Shown piece after piece: positions 19,606 through 27,453 of a DNA stretch of 64,000 nucleotides. Source of the DNA: Paracoccus everestensis. GTDB taxonomy: Bacteria; Pseudomonadota; Alphaproteobacteria; Rhodobacterales; Rhodobacteraceae. The stretch is from contig NZ_CP090836.1 in the NCBI RefSeq assembly GCF_021491915.1, positions 1,164,501-1,228,500 on the forward strand. Direction: 5' to 3'. Each line of letters begins with the position of its first letter. The first letter of the stretch is position 1. A program made the translations under genes and the position numbers. The notes beneath the pieces were generated by a model, which worked only from the letters and a program-made list of their open reading frames with translations, made no database searches and was not told the origin of the DNA.

Positions 19606-20744
19606 TACCGCTTCTACTGCAAAACCCGAAAGTTCTCGTGGGTTATGACGCGGAAGTTGTCGGAGACCTTGTCGCGGAATTTTGTCCATTCCTGCGGGAT
19701 GGTTTCACGCATGAATGCAAGGATGGCGTCGGCGAACTGCTTCTGACTTGGGTAGTAGCGGTTGTGGGTAACGTATTGATGCAAGACAGCCCAAAGCCGC
19801 TCAATCGGATTGAGATGAGGGCAATAGGGTGGCAGCTGGATCAGATGGATACGGCAAGCTGTCTTGGCGAGGAAGGCTCTGACATCGGGTCCTTTGTGGT
19901 AGGCAGCGTTGTCCCAGATGACATGAATGATGCGCTTGTCAGGGTTGCGCTCCTCGATCTTGGTGAGAAGCTGCACGGCACTGACCCCGTCGACGGTTGT
20001 GGGCTCGACAAAGGGTGCATCGAAAGTTTCGAGGTTTACAGCCCCATGAATGTTCACACGACCGCGCCCTGCTGTGCTGAGAACCGCTGGATTTGATCCC
20101 ACCTTCACCCAGCCGAATGCAGGCTTGGTCTGGTATTCCGGATGCACCGCATCGGCGAAGTAGACGGCTTCATCTGCTGGTAACTCACGCATCAGGCGTT
20201 CGTAGAATGCGATGAAAGCTGTCTGCTTTTCCGCAGATGCCACGCGCGGCAGAGGCTTGGGCTTGCGGTATTCAAAGCCCAGTCGGGCGAGAAGTTTGAT
20301 GCAGCCAGAATGGGAGTAGTTCAGACCGCACTCAGCCGCGAGGTGAGCCCTGATCTCGACCGTCGAGCGACAGAAGCGCACTTGCAGCCATGCGCACAGC
20401 GCAGTCTCCTGTGCCTGCGTCATACGGGACTGGCCGCCTTTCCAGCCGTCGTAGGCAAGCGCATCCCAACCATCTTGCAGGTAGGTTTTATGCCAGCCCC
20501 GAATGGTATCGTCGTCCAGATAGAGAAATTTTGCGATCCGGGCACAGCTTTCCCCGTCGTCGAGCAGCAGGATCGCATTTGCCCGGCGGGCAATGCCGTG
20601 GTCCTCGCGCTGACGACGCACGCACGCCTCAAGCTCGAGGCGGTCTGCTGAGGAAAGAAAGCCGGGGCGGATCATAGGCGTAGCTGAATCGTTCCAAACC
20701 CAGCCGTCAAGTCACCAAATTCGGCTGCCGCAGGACTCCGAGTA
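19606..20744 (-). mobile_element. IS630-family insertion sequence (ends tentative)
   Basis: The transposase fills almost the whole interval. Candidate ends start with TA on each side and share spaced matches reading inward: TAC, then 8 nt, CTGC, 5 nt, CCGAA, at identical offsets (19606 and, reversed, 20744). A TA target duplication would fit the family. The repeats are weak, so the family is firm but the exact ends are not. Confidence 0.6.
19614..20675 (-). CDS. IS630-family transposase
   Basis: A 353-residue transposase with an N-terminal Homeodomain-like/HTH segment (SCARIAKFLYLDDDTIRGWH) and the DDE core of IS630/Tc1-mariner relatives: Asp in YFADAVHPEYQ, Asp in IWDNAAYHKG, and Glu in PPYCPHLNPIERLW. 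Full length, no internal stop or frameshift. It ends 216 bp upstream of trpA and begins 85 bp upstream of the VPLPA-CTERM gene, on opposite strands to the latter. Confidence 0.92.
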   Translation of the reverse strand: MIRPGFLSSADRLELEACVRRQREDHGIARRANAILLLDDGESCARIAKFLYLDDDTIRGWHKTYLQDGWDALAYDGWKGGQSRMTQAQETALCAWLQVRFCRSTVEIRAHLAAECGLNYSHSGCIKLLARLGFEYRKPKPLPRVASAEKQTAFIAFYERLMRELPADEAVYFADAVHPEYQTKPAFGWVKVGSNPAVLSTAGRGRVNIHGAVNLETFDAPFVEPTTVDGVSAVQLLTKIEERNPDKRIIHVIWDNAAYHKGPDVRAFLAKTACRIHLIQLPPYCPHLNPIERLWAVLHQYVTHNRYYPSQKQFADAILAFMRETIPQEWTKFRDKVSDNFRVITHENFRVLQ

Positions 20745-20759
20745 TAGTGGAGTTTTTTG

Positions 20760-21554
20760 ATGATCAGCAGAACCCTTCTTGCATCGGCGGCCATGACCGC
20801 CATGCTGGCCTTCGGGGCGCAGGCTGCCACGCTTCCGTCCGGCTGGACGGCCGTGGGCAACGCAGGCACCGGCGACCCGAACGGCGTTGTAACCGCGCCT
20901 TCAGCCACCGAATCCGGTTATTATTATGTCAGCACCAATGGTGGAACTTCGGGCGGCGGATCGCTTGCAGGTATTGGCGGTACCAACGGCAGCACGGTGA
21001 CAACAGGGGTCTTTACTGCCGCCGCTGGCGAGACGCTTGAATTTCTATTTAATTATGTGACCAGCGATGGCGCAGGCTTTGCCGATTACGGTTGGGCACG
21101 GCTGATCGACGCTGTGACCAGCAACGAAGTCGCGCTATTGTTCACCGCCCGCACAACGCAGGGCGGCAACACCGTTCCAGGGTTTGGGATGCCGCCGTTG
21201 AATGCGACTCTTGTTCCCGCTGATACGCCGATTGTCCCTGGCGCCCCGATATGGAACGTCCTGGGCAGTGACAGCGGCACCTGCTATGCTGGCGGCTGCG
21301 GCTATACCGGCTGGATCCAGTCGACTTTCGATATCGCCGCTGCCGGCAACTATAAACTTCAGTTCGGTGTCACCAACTGGAGTGATACCCTTTTTGACAG
21401 CGGCATGGCTTTTGCCGGCGCCAAGATCGGCGACGTGATCATCACCCCGCCGGTCGATCCCGCCGCTGTTCCGCTGCCTGCCAGTGCGCTGCTGCTGGGC
21501 GCGGGGGTCGGGGGCCTGGGTGTCCTGCGCCGCCGCCAGAAGGCCAAGGCCTAA
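20760..21554 (+). CDS. VPLPA-CTERM sorting-signal secreted protein
   Basis: A 264-residue exported protein. A signal peptide (residues 1-23, cut after GAQA) leads a Gly/Thr/Ser-rich beta domain; two cysteines in GTCYAGGCGY may form a disulphide. The C-terminus VPLPASALLLGAGVGGLGVLRRRQ is a VPLPA-CTERM tail: motif, hydrophobic helix, basic end. It should be recognised by an exosortase/rhombosortase-type system and end in the envelope or exopolysaccharide matrix. No sorting enzyme is in this window. The ATG at 20760 has GTGGAG 8 nt upstream. Ligand unknown. Confidence 0.85.
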   Translation: MISRTLLASAAMTAMLAFGAQAATLPSGWTAVGNAGTGDPNGVVTAPSATESGYYYVSTNGGTSGGGSLAGIGGTNGSTVTTGVFTAAAGETLEFLFNYVTSDGAGFADYGWARLIDAVTSNEVALLFTARTTQGGNTVPGFGMPPLNATLVPADTPIVPGAPIWNVLGSDSGTCYAGGCGYTGWIQSTFDIAAAGNYKLQFGVTNWSDTLFDSGMAFAGAKIGDVIITPPVDPAAVPLPASALLLGAGVGGLGVLRRRQKAKA

Positions 21555-21562
21555 GCAAAGCC

Positions 21563-21589
21563 GGCTGATCCGCGCCATGCGGGTCAGCC
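21563..21589. terminator. Hairpin between convergent VPLPA-CTERM and LysR genes
   Basis: GGCTGATCCGC / GCGGGTCAGCC form an 11-bp stem (one G-T) around a 5-nt loop. It lies 9 bp after one stop and just after the other gene's end, and could serve both strands. No T tract. Confidence 0.5.
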
Positions 21590-21593
21590 ATGT

Positions 21594-22460
21594 TCATGCT
21601 GCCATGGCGGCCACTTCGCAGACAGCCCGTCGAAGATAGCCCGCGAACTCGGTCGCCTCGCGCCGTGCCGGGCCGTCGGCAACATAGACGTTCAGCCAGG
21701 TCGGCGGCAAGGGAGGCAGGGCGCCGCCGTGCTCCACAGGCTCCAGCCCTGCCTGGGCGATGCCGCGCGGCAAGATTGTGATGCCCAGGTCGGCTGCGGC
21801 GCTGACCCGCCAAGTATCGCTGCCTCCATCGGCCACCGCCTGCACCCATTCGATGCCCGCCCGGTCCAGGGATGACAGCCCGACGGGATAATATGCGCAA
21901 TGCGGCGAATTGGCCAATGGCAAGGGACGCTGTTCCCAGGCAGTGCCGCCGACGGCCCCGAACCAGGCAAGGTCCACCTTGGACAGATGGATCGCGCCGG
22001 GCGGCGTTTCGAATTCCGTGGTCAGGATCACGTCATGTTCGCCGCGCTTCATCTGATGGCGCAGATCCTTGCTGCGACCGTCGTTGATGACAAGCTCGAC
22101 ACGCGGATTGGCCTGGCGAAAGGCCCGCACGGCCTGGGCGACCTTGGTGAACAGCCAGTCGCTGGTCAGGCCTACGCGCAGCCGTGCCTCGGGGCGTTGA
22201 CCGGTGAAGCGGGACAGGATGGCGTCGTTCAGGGCCACCAGCTTGCGCGCCTCTATCAGCAGTTCGGTCGCGAAATCGGTCAGCACCACGCCGCGGCCCT
22301 GCTTTTGCAGCATCGATTCCCCGAACAGGTCGTCCAGACGCTTGATCTGCATGGACAGGGCGCTTTGCGTCATGTTCAGCGCCTCGGCCGCGCGGGTGAC
22401 GGCGCCGTATTCAGCCACTGCCTGAAGCGACCGCAGGGTGGCGATATCAAGATTGCGCAT
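21594..22460 (-). CDS. LysR-family transcriptional regulator
   Basis: A 288-residue regulator: winged helix-turn-helix at about 5-62 (SLQAVAEYGAVTRAAEALNMTQSALSMQIKRL) and a periplasmic-binding-like effector domain (RLRVGLTSDWLF onward, hinge near 90). The ATG at 22458-22460 has AGGA upstream; a longer in-frame start at 22532 is unlikely. It diverges from a DUF1127 gene with 137 bp between them, the usual arrangement for a LysR regulator and a target. Effector unknown. Confidence 0.9.
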   Translation of the reverse strand: MRNLDIATLRSLQAVAEYGAVTRAAEALNMTQSALSMQIKRLDDLFGESMLQKQGRGVVLTDFATELLIEARKLVALNDAILSRFTGQRPEARLRVGLTSDWLFTKVAQAVRAFRQANPRVELVINDGRSKDLRHQMKRGEHDVILTTEFETPPGAIHLSKVDLAWFGAVGGTAWEQRPLPLANSPHCAYYPVGLSSLDRAGIEWVQAVADGGSDTWRVSAAADLGITILPRGIAQAGLEPVEHGGALPPLPPTWLNVYVADGPARREATEFAGYLRRAVCEVAAMAA

Positions 22461-22495
22461 CGTTCGATTTTCCTGATGAAAGTGATCAAAAACAT

Positions 22496-22512
22496 TCGTT
22501 TCAAAGATACGA
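22496..22512. promoter_or_regulatory. Possible operator dyad between LysR and DUF1127 genes
   Basis: TCGT-N9-ACGA in the divergent gap, 36 bp from the LysR start. LysR proteins bind interrupted dyads, usually containing T-N11-A; the spacing here does not match that exactly, so this is tentative. Confidence 0.25.
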
Positions 22513-22597
22513 CAAGGCGCGCTATTTATCAATCACGGAAATTCGAAAGCAACCGAGCATCACACAGATTGATGCATTTCATCACCGGAGACGAACG

Positions 22598-22825
22598 ATG
22601 TCCTTCAAGACAGCCGCTTCGCTTCCCATAGTTGCCGGGCTCGGCCTTTCTGCGCGCCCGTCATTGGGCAAGCGTATCCTGACCCTGCTGAGCCTGCGCC
22701 GTTCGCGCACCGATCTTGCGCATCTGAGCGATGATCAACTGCGCGACATCGGCCTGACCCGCGACCAAGTCGCGGAAGAGATCGCGCGCCCCATCTGGGA
22801 CGTGCCTGCCAACTGGCGTCGCTGA
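22598..22825 (+). CDS. DUF1127-domain small protein
   Basis: A 75-residue basic protein with the DUF1127 core RTDLAHLSDDQLRDIGLTRDQVAEE at its C-terminal half. DUF1127 proteins in related bacteria are small stress- or phosphate-linked proteins, some arginine-rich and RNA-associated; the precise role is not settled. GGAGACGAACG precedes the ATG. Followed by a strong intrinsic terminator, so it is a one-gene transcript opposite a LysR gene. Confidence 0.87.
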   Translation: MSFKTAASLPIVAGLGLSARPSLGKRILTLLSLRRSRTDLAHLSDDQLRDIGLTRDQVAEEIARPIWDVPANWRR

Positions 22826-22851
22826 TATTACCCCGTCAGGATTGCCACACT

Positions 22852-22888
22852 GCCGCGCCGCCCGCTTGCGGGATCGGCGCGGCTTTTT
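22852..22888 (+). terminator. Intrinsic terminator after the DUF1127 gene
   Basis: GCCGCGCCG (22852-22860) pairs with CGGCGCGGC (22875-22883), with an inner CCCGC/GCGGG extension, followed by TTTTT at 22884-22888. The clearest Rho-independent terminator in the window. Confidence 0.9.
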
Positions 22889-22894
22889 CATGGG

Positions 22895-23377
22895 TCAGGA
22901 CGCCGCGTCCCCATCATCGGGCAGGGTGGGCGGACCGAACCGGTCGGTCATGCGTGCCTGGATCTGGTCGCGGGTCTGGCGATAGGCGGCGAGCTTGGCC
23001 TCGCGCCCTTCAGCCAGGCCGGTGGGATCCATGATCGGCCAGTATTCCACGTCCAGGTGAAACACACGCGTCAGTTCCAAGGCCTGCCGCTGGCTGGCAG
23101 GGGACAGGGCCACGATCAGGTCGAACCCGCCCAGGTCATCGCCCCAGTCCTTCATCTCGTCAAAGCTGCGGCTGCGGTGGTTTTCGATCTTTACGCCGAT
23201 CTCGTCGCATACGGCGATGGCAAACCCGTCCACCTCCATGTCGTTCTTGACCCCCGCCGACTGAACATAGGCGGCGCGGCCATAGAATTTCTTCATCATG
23301 CCTTCGGCAATAGGCGAGCGAATGGAATTATGGTCGCAGCAGAACAAAACCGAGGCGGGAATCCTGTTCTGCGTCAT
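22895..23377 (-). CDS. Low-molecular-weight phosphotyrosine phosphatase/arsenate-reductase-like protein
   Basis: A 160-residue LMW-PTP fold. The P-loop C-x5-R-S is CDHNSIRS (Cys14-Ser21) after strand VLFC, and the general-acid aspartate lies in the later MDPTGL block. DHNSIRS is atypical compared with CxGNICRS of classic phosphatases and is nearer the ArsC-like branch. In Rhodobacterales this gene regularly follows UPF0262 and hisD, so a housekeeping rather than arsenic role is likelier. Two bases separate it from UPF0262. Confidence 0.85.
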   Translation of the reverse strand: MTQNRIPASVLFCCDHNSIRSPIAEGMMKKFYGRAAYVQSAGVKNDMEVDGFAIAVCDEIGVKIENHRSRSFDEMKDWGDDLGGFDLIVALSPASQRQALELTRVFHLDVEYWPIMDPTGLAEGREAKLAAYRQTRDQIQARMTDRFGPPTLPDDGDAAS

Positions 23378-23379
23378 CG

Positions 23380-23859
23380 TCAGCCCTGGGGTACCAGGGC
23401 GCAGATCAAGGTGAACAGGCGCCGGGCGGTGTCGATGTCCAGTTCAGCCTTGCCTTCCAGCCGTTCCTGCAAGGTCCGCGCCCCTTCGTTATGGATGCCG
23501 CGCCGCGCCATGTCGATCGCCTCGATCTGGGCAGGCGGCAGGCGCTTGACCGCATCGAAATAGCTTTGGCAGATCTGGAAGTAATCCTTTGTGACCTGCC
23601 GGAAAGGGCCAAGCGACAGGTGGAACTCGGCCACCTTGTCGCCCCCTTCGGCGGCCACGTCGAACACCAGGCGGCGTTCGCGGATGCACAGTTCCAGACG
23701 GAACGGACCTTGCGGCGCCGCCAGGCCGTCACGGCCTGGAACGGCGAAGCTGTTATCCTCGATCAGGTCGAAGATCGCGACGCGGCGTTCCTGTTCCATT
23801 TCAGGCGTGGCGGGCGGGGCCTCGGAGTCGTTGATCTGGATATGGATGATCCGGCTCAT
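23380..23859 (-). CDS. UPF0262 family protein
   Basis: A 159-residue protein of the alphaproteobacterial UPF0262 family, with the characteristic blocks RVAIFDLIEDNSF, LELCIRERRLVFD and SLGPFRQVTKDYFQICQSYF. No catalytic motif is evident and no function is known. The ATG at 23859 overlaps the hisD stop (ATGA), which fixes the start; longer upstream readings are in hisD. Confidence 0.92.
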   Translation of the reverse strand: MSRIIHIQINDSEAPPATPEMEQERRVAIFDLIEDNSFAVPGRDGLAAPQGPFRLELCIRERRLVFDVAAEGGDKVAEFHLSLGPFRQVTKDYFQICQSYFDAVKRLPPAQIEAIDMARRGIHNEGARTLQERLEGKAELDIDTARRLFTLICALVPQG

Positions 23860-25169
23860 TCCGGCGCCCTTTCGTTCAAAAGGTCCAGCCGCGCGCGGAT
23901 GGATTCGCCATGGGCCTGCAACCCTTCCGAGGCCGCCAGCCGCATTGCCGCATGGCCCACGGCGTTCAGGGCGCCGGGCGTCAGCCGTGCCATCGTCGTG
24001 CGCTTGAGGAAATCCATCACCGACAAGCCCGAGGAAAACCGCGCCGAACGCGCCGTGGGCAGGACATGGTTCGGGCCGCTGACGTAATCGCCCACCGCCT
24101 CGGGCGTGTGGGCGCCCAGGAAGATGGCGCCGGCATGGATGCATTTCGCAGCCAGGGCTTCGGGGTCATCCACGCACAGTTCCAGATGCTCGGGGGCGAT
24201 GCGGTTCGACAGGGCGGCGGCCTCGTCCAGGTCGCGGACAACGATGATGGTGCCATAGTCGCGCCAGCTTGCCCCTGCAATGGCTGCGCGGGGCAGGGTG
24301 GGCAGGATGCGGTCCACCGCGCCTGCGACCGCATGACCCAGGGCCGGATCGGTGGTGATCAGGATCGACTGCGCATCCGCGTCGTGTTCGGCCTGCGCAA
24401 GCAGGTCCAGCGCCAGCCAATCGGGATGCTGGTCGCCTTGGGCAATCACCAGCACTTCGGACGGCCCGGCGATCATGTCGATGCCGACGCGGCCAAAGAC
24501 CTGGCGCTTGGCGGCGGCGACATAGGCATTGCCTGGCCCGGTGATCTTGTCCACGGGCGCAATGGTATCGGTCCCATAGGCCATGGCGGCAATCGCCTGC
24601 GCCCCCCCGATGCGATAGATTTCGGTGACGCCCGACAGTTGCGCGGCCAGCAGCACCAGCGGATTGATGTGCCCCCCCGGCGTCGGCACGCAGATCACCA
24701 GCCGTTCGACCCCCGCCACCCGCGCGGGGACCGCGTTCATCAGGACCGACGACGGATAGGCCGCCTGACCCCCCGGCACATACAGTCCCGCCGCCGACAC
24801 GGGCGTCCACCGCCAACCCAGGGTTGCCCCCTCGGGGTCGGTCCAGCTTGCATCCTCGGGCATCTGGCGGGCGTGATAGGCGCGGATGCGTTCGGCGGCC
24901 AGCGTCAGAGCGGCGCGATCCTGGGGCGTGACATGAGCCACCTGGGCTTCAATCTCGGACGCCGAAAAGCGCAGGCGGTCGGGCGTCAGGTCCAGCCGGT
25001 CAAAGCGGCTTGTCAGTTCGCACAGCGCCGTATCGCCGCGCTGCCGCACATCCTTGATGATTGCGGCGACGACATCGTTCACATCGGTCGAATCCTCGCG
25101 CTTGGCGGACAGCAGGTCGCCAAAGCGCGCTTCGAAGTCGGCATTCGATGTGTTCAACGTGACCGGCAT
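23856..25169 (-). CDS. hisD: Histidinol dehydrogenase
   Basis: A 437-residue zinc enzyme for the last two oxidations of histidine synthesis. Family landmarks: VPGGQAAYPSSVLMNAVPA, GPGNAYVAAAKRQVFG, the zinc/catalytic QAEHD segment and the C-terminal GPNHVLPTARSARF. Length is standard. Placed between DUF2948/murA and UPF0262, the usual Rhodobacterales arrangement, rather than with other his genes. Confidence 0.96.
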   Translation of the reverse strand: MPVTLNTSNADFEARFGDLLSAKREDSTDVNDVVAAIIKDVRQRGDTALCELTSRFDRLDLTPDRLRFSASEIEAQVAHVTPQDRAALTLAAERIRAYHARQMPEDASWTDPEGATLGWRWTPVSAAGLYVPGGQAAYPSSVLMNAVPARVAGVERLVICVPTPGGHINPLVLLAAQLSGVTEIYRIGGAQAIAAMAYGTDTIAPVDKITGPGNAYVAAAKRQVFGRVGIDMIAGPSEVLVIAQGDQHPDWLALDLLAQAEHDADAQSILITTDPALGHAVAGAVDRILPTLPRAAIAGASWRDYGTIIVVRDLDEAAALSNRIAPEHLELCVDDPEALAAKCIHAGAIFLGAHTPEAVGDYVSGPNHVLPTARSARFSSGLSVMDFLKRTTMARLTPGALNAVGHAAMRLAASEGLQAHGESIRARLDLLNERAPE

Positions 25170-25240
25170 GATCTATCCCCTGCAATCACGTCTTGTTAGC
25201 GGCAAGACCAGCCCGGCTCAAGCGGGCGACGGTTGCCCGT

Positions 25241-25732
25241 TCAGTCAGGATGAACCGGCGCCTTGCCCGAGACTGCGCGATAAGGCCGCGTCACGTCGCG
25301 CAGTTCGACATTGATGCATTCAACCTCGGTCGCCAGGGTGCCGTCGCCCGCGAACTCCAGCAGCAGCCGTCCGGTCCCGTCCGTTCCGGGTTGCCAGGCC
25401 ATCGTCAGCAGTTCCAGAACCGTATCGGCATCCCGGCTGATCCCGTCGGACAGCACGCGCTGCACGTCGCGGATCAGCAGGACCGACCGGACGCGTTCGT
25501 AATCGCGCCCCTCGGCTGCGGCCTGTTCCGCATCTTCCCAGCGGAAACGGTTCAGCAGCAAGGCAAGCGAACGCCCCCGGTGGTCATAGGACATTTCCGA
25601 GGCGGGCAGGATGGCGTCCTGCAACAGCGCGGACAGGATGCGCAGATCCTGTTCATCCTCGGCCATCAGGGCCAAGGGGGCTGGATCGGCATCGGCGAAA
25701 CGGGCGTCGGCGGTCCGGGTTTCGGGGGCCAT
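25241..25732 (-). CDS. DUF2948 family protein
   Basis: A 163-residue protein with the DUF2948 core: LMAEDEQDLRILSALLQDAI, a RGRSLALLLNRFRWEDAE strand-helix block, and the terminal ECINVELRDVTRPY. Function unknown. It lies 3 bases after murA and 71 bp before hisD on the same strand, as in many relatives. An internal ATG at residue 23 is an alternative start. Confidence 0.88.
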   Translation of the reverse strand: MAPETRTADARFADADPAPLALMAEDEQDLRILSALLQDAILPASEMSYDHRGRSLALLLNRFRWEDAEQAAAEGRDYERVRSVLLIRDVQRVLSDGISRDADTVLELLTMAWQPGTDGTGRLLLEFAGDGTLATEVECINVELRDVTRPYRAVSGKAPVHPD

Positions 25733-25735
25733 GGC

Positions 25736-27004
25736 TTACTCCTCTTTCACGCGTTCGATCTGGGCGCCAACGCCGCGCAACTTGCGCACGACGTGTTCAT
25801 AGCCCCGATCCAGATGATAAACCCGGCTGACGGTGGTCTGGCCTTCGGCGGCAAGCCCCGCAAGGATCAGGCTGACGGATGCACGCAGGTCGGTTGCCAT
25901 CACGGGCGCGCCGCGCAGGCTGTCTACGCCGCTCACGGTGGCGTGCCCGCCATGAACCTCGATCCGCGCACCCATGCGGGTCAATTCGGGGGCGTGCATG
26001 AAACGGTTCTCGAAGATCGTCTCCTCCAGCACGCTGGTGCCCTCGGCCACGCACATCAGGGCCATGAACTGGGCTTGTAGATCGGTGGGGAAGCCGGGAA
26101 AGGGTTCGGTCGTGACGTTGACAGCGCGGATGCCGTTCCTGCGGCTGACTTTGAGTCCGCGGGCGGTCTCCGTGACGCTGATCCCCGCCTCGTCCAGCTT
26201 TTCGCAAAAGGCAGAAAGCAGTTCGATCCGGCCACCCAGGCATTCGACCTCGCCCCCGCAGATGGCTGGCGCCAGCATATAGGTCCCAAGCTCGATCCGG
26301 TCGGTGACGACGGGATGGGTCGCGCCGTGCAGGGCATCGACGCCCTGGATGGTGATGGTGCTGGTGCCCTCGCCCTCGATCTGGGCGCCCATGGCGCGCA
26401 GGCAGCGGGCCAGATCGACAATCTCGGGTTCGCGGGCGGCGTTCTTCAGGACCGTGGTGCCGCGTGCCAGTGTCGCCGCCATCAGGGCATTTTCCGTGGC
26501 CCCGACCGAAACGATGGGGAAATCCACCACGGCCCCCCGCAACCCGCCCGCAGGCGCCTTGGCATGGACATAACCGTCGCGCAGGTCCAGTTCCGCGCCC
26601 ATAACCTCGAACGCCTTCAGATGCAGATCCACCGGTCGCGCGCCAATGGCGCAGCCGCCCGGCAACGACACCTCGGCCCGGCCGTCGCGGGCCAGCATCG
26701 GTCCCAGCACCAGGATGGAGGCGCGCATCTTGCGCACGATGTCGTAATCCGCCCGATGGCTGGTCAGGGCATGGCTGGACAGCGCCAGAACCTGACCATC
26801 CTGCAGGCTGGCAACTTCGGCCCCCAGGGATTGCAGCAGCGCGGTCATGGTGCGGATGTCGGAAAGGCGCGGCGCATTGGTCAGCGTCAAAGGCTGATCG
26901 GTCAGCAGCGTCGCGGGCATCAGGGTCAGGCAAGCGTTCTTGGCCCCGGCAATGGGAATTTCCCCCTGAAGCGGGCCGTTCCCGCGAACAATGATCTGGT
27001 CCAT
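25736..27004 (-). CDS. murA: UDP-N-acetylglucosamine 1-carboxyvinyltransferase
   Basis: A 422-residue enzyme for the first committed step of peptidoglycan synthesis, adding enolpyruvate from PEP. Substrate-contact Lys22-Asn23 occur in GAKNA, and the fosfomycin-target cysteine is Cys118 in [16 protein letters not shown] Cys rather than Asp there predicts that fosfomycin can alkylate it. Directly downstream (on the minus strand) of a 54-residue conserved gene with no gap. Confidence 0.97.
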   Translation of the reverse strand: MDQIIVRGNGPLQGEIPIAGAKNACLTLMPATLLTDQPLTLTNAPRLSDIRTMTALLQSLGAEVASLQDGQVLALSSHALTSHRADYDIVRKMRASILVLGPMLARDGRAEVSLPGGCAIGARPVDLHLKAFEVMGAELDLRDGYVHAKAPAGGLRGAVVDFPIVSVGATENALMAATLARGTTVLKNAAREPEIVDLARCLRAMGAQIEGEGTSTITIQGVDALHGATHPVVTDRIELGTYMLAPAICGGEVECLGGRIELLSAFCEKLDEAGISVTETARGLKVSRRNGIRAVNVTTEPFPGFPTDLQAQFMALMCVAEGTSVLEETIFENRFMHAPELTRMGARIEVHGGHATVSGVDSLRGAPVMATDLRASVSLILAGLAAEGQTTVSRVYHLDRGYEHVVRKLRGVGAQIERVKEE

Positions 27005-27169
27005 TTATTCGTCGTCCTTGCCTGTGTCACTGTCCTGTTGCCCGTCGCCGTCCTGCGTGGCACGGGCGCGCGCTTGCGCCTTGCGCCGTTGCAGGTTGGC
27101 CCGCAAGGCGGCGCGCAGCCTTTCCTCGCGGTTGTCTTGCTTCTTTTTGTCGTCCGGGCGGTCGCTCAT
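27005..27169 (-). CDS. Small basic protein upstream of murA
   Basis: A 54-residue, highly charged helical protein: EERLRAALRANLQRRKAQARARA flanked by acidic ends. Similar short proteins precede murA in other Rhodobacterales as far as I recall; no function is known. Its stop directly adjoins the murA start codon (27004/27005), indicating translational coupling. Confidence 0.7.
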   Translation of the reverse strand: MSDRPDDKKKQDNREERLRAALRANLQRRKAQARARATQDGDGQQDSDTGKDDE

Positions 27170-27260
27170 CCGAAACCTGTTATCGCCGGAAGCAGCAACA
27201 GTCCAGCAAAGCCCATGCGGGCGACAACGCAGGCGGGCGCGGATTTTTCGTCGATCCCCC

Positions 27261-27289
27261 TTGCGCGGGGCGGCGGCATTGTCTAAACG
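27261..27289 (+). promoter_or_regulatory. Probable promoter of tRNA-Thr
   Basis: TTGCGC (27261-27266), a 17-nt spacer and TAAACG (27284-27289), ending 12 nt before the tRNA. The -35 matches that of tRNA-Arg; the -10 is weaker. Confidence 0.4.
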
Positions 27290-27301
27290 CCCCTCCACGA
27301 T

Positions 27302-27376
27302 GCTGTGGTAGCTCAGTGGTAGAGCACACCCTTGGTAAGGGTGAGGTCGAGAGTTCAATCCTCTCTCACAGCACCA
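27302..27376 (+). tRNA. tRNA-Thr (GGT anticodon)
   Basis: Acceptor GCTGTGG pairs with TCACAGC (last pair G-T). The anticodon stem CACCC/GGGTG holds loop TTGGTAA with anticodon GGT, the T arm carries TTCAATC, and CCA is encoded at 27374-27376. Confidence 0.95.
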
Positions 27377-27453
27377 TTTTCCAGAATGCCCGCAACCATG
27401 TCGCAAAGCCCTTGGCGATTGCGCATTTCGGTTTCGCAGGCTACAGGCCGCCC

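Noticed and set aside
22895..23377. An arsenic-resistance gene (arsC)
   Set aside because: No arsR, arsB or arsH neighbours; the position in the murA-hisD cluster points to a housekeeping phosphatase-like protein.
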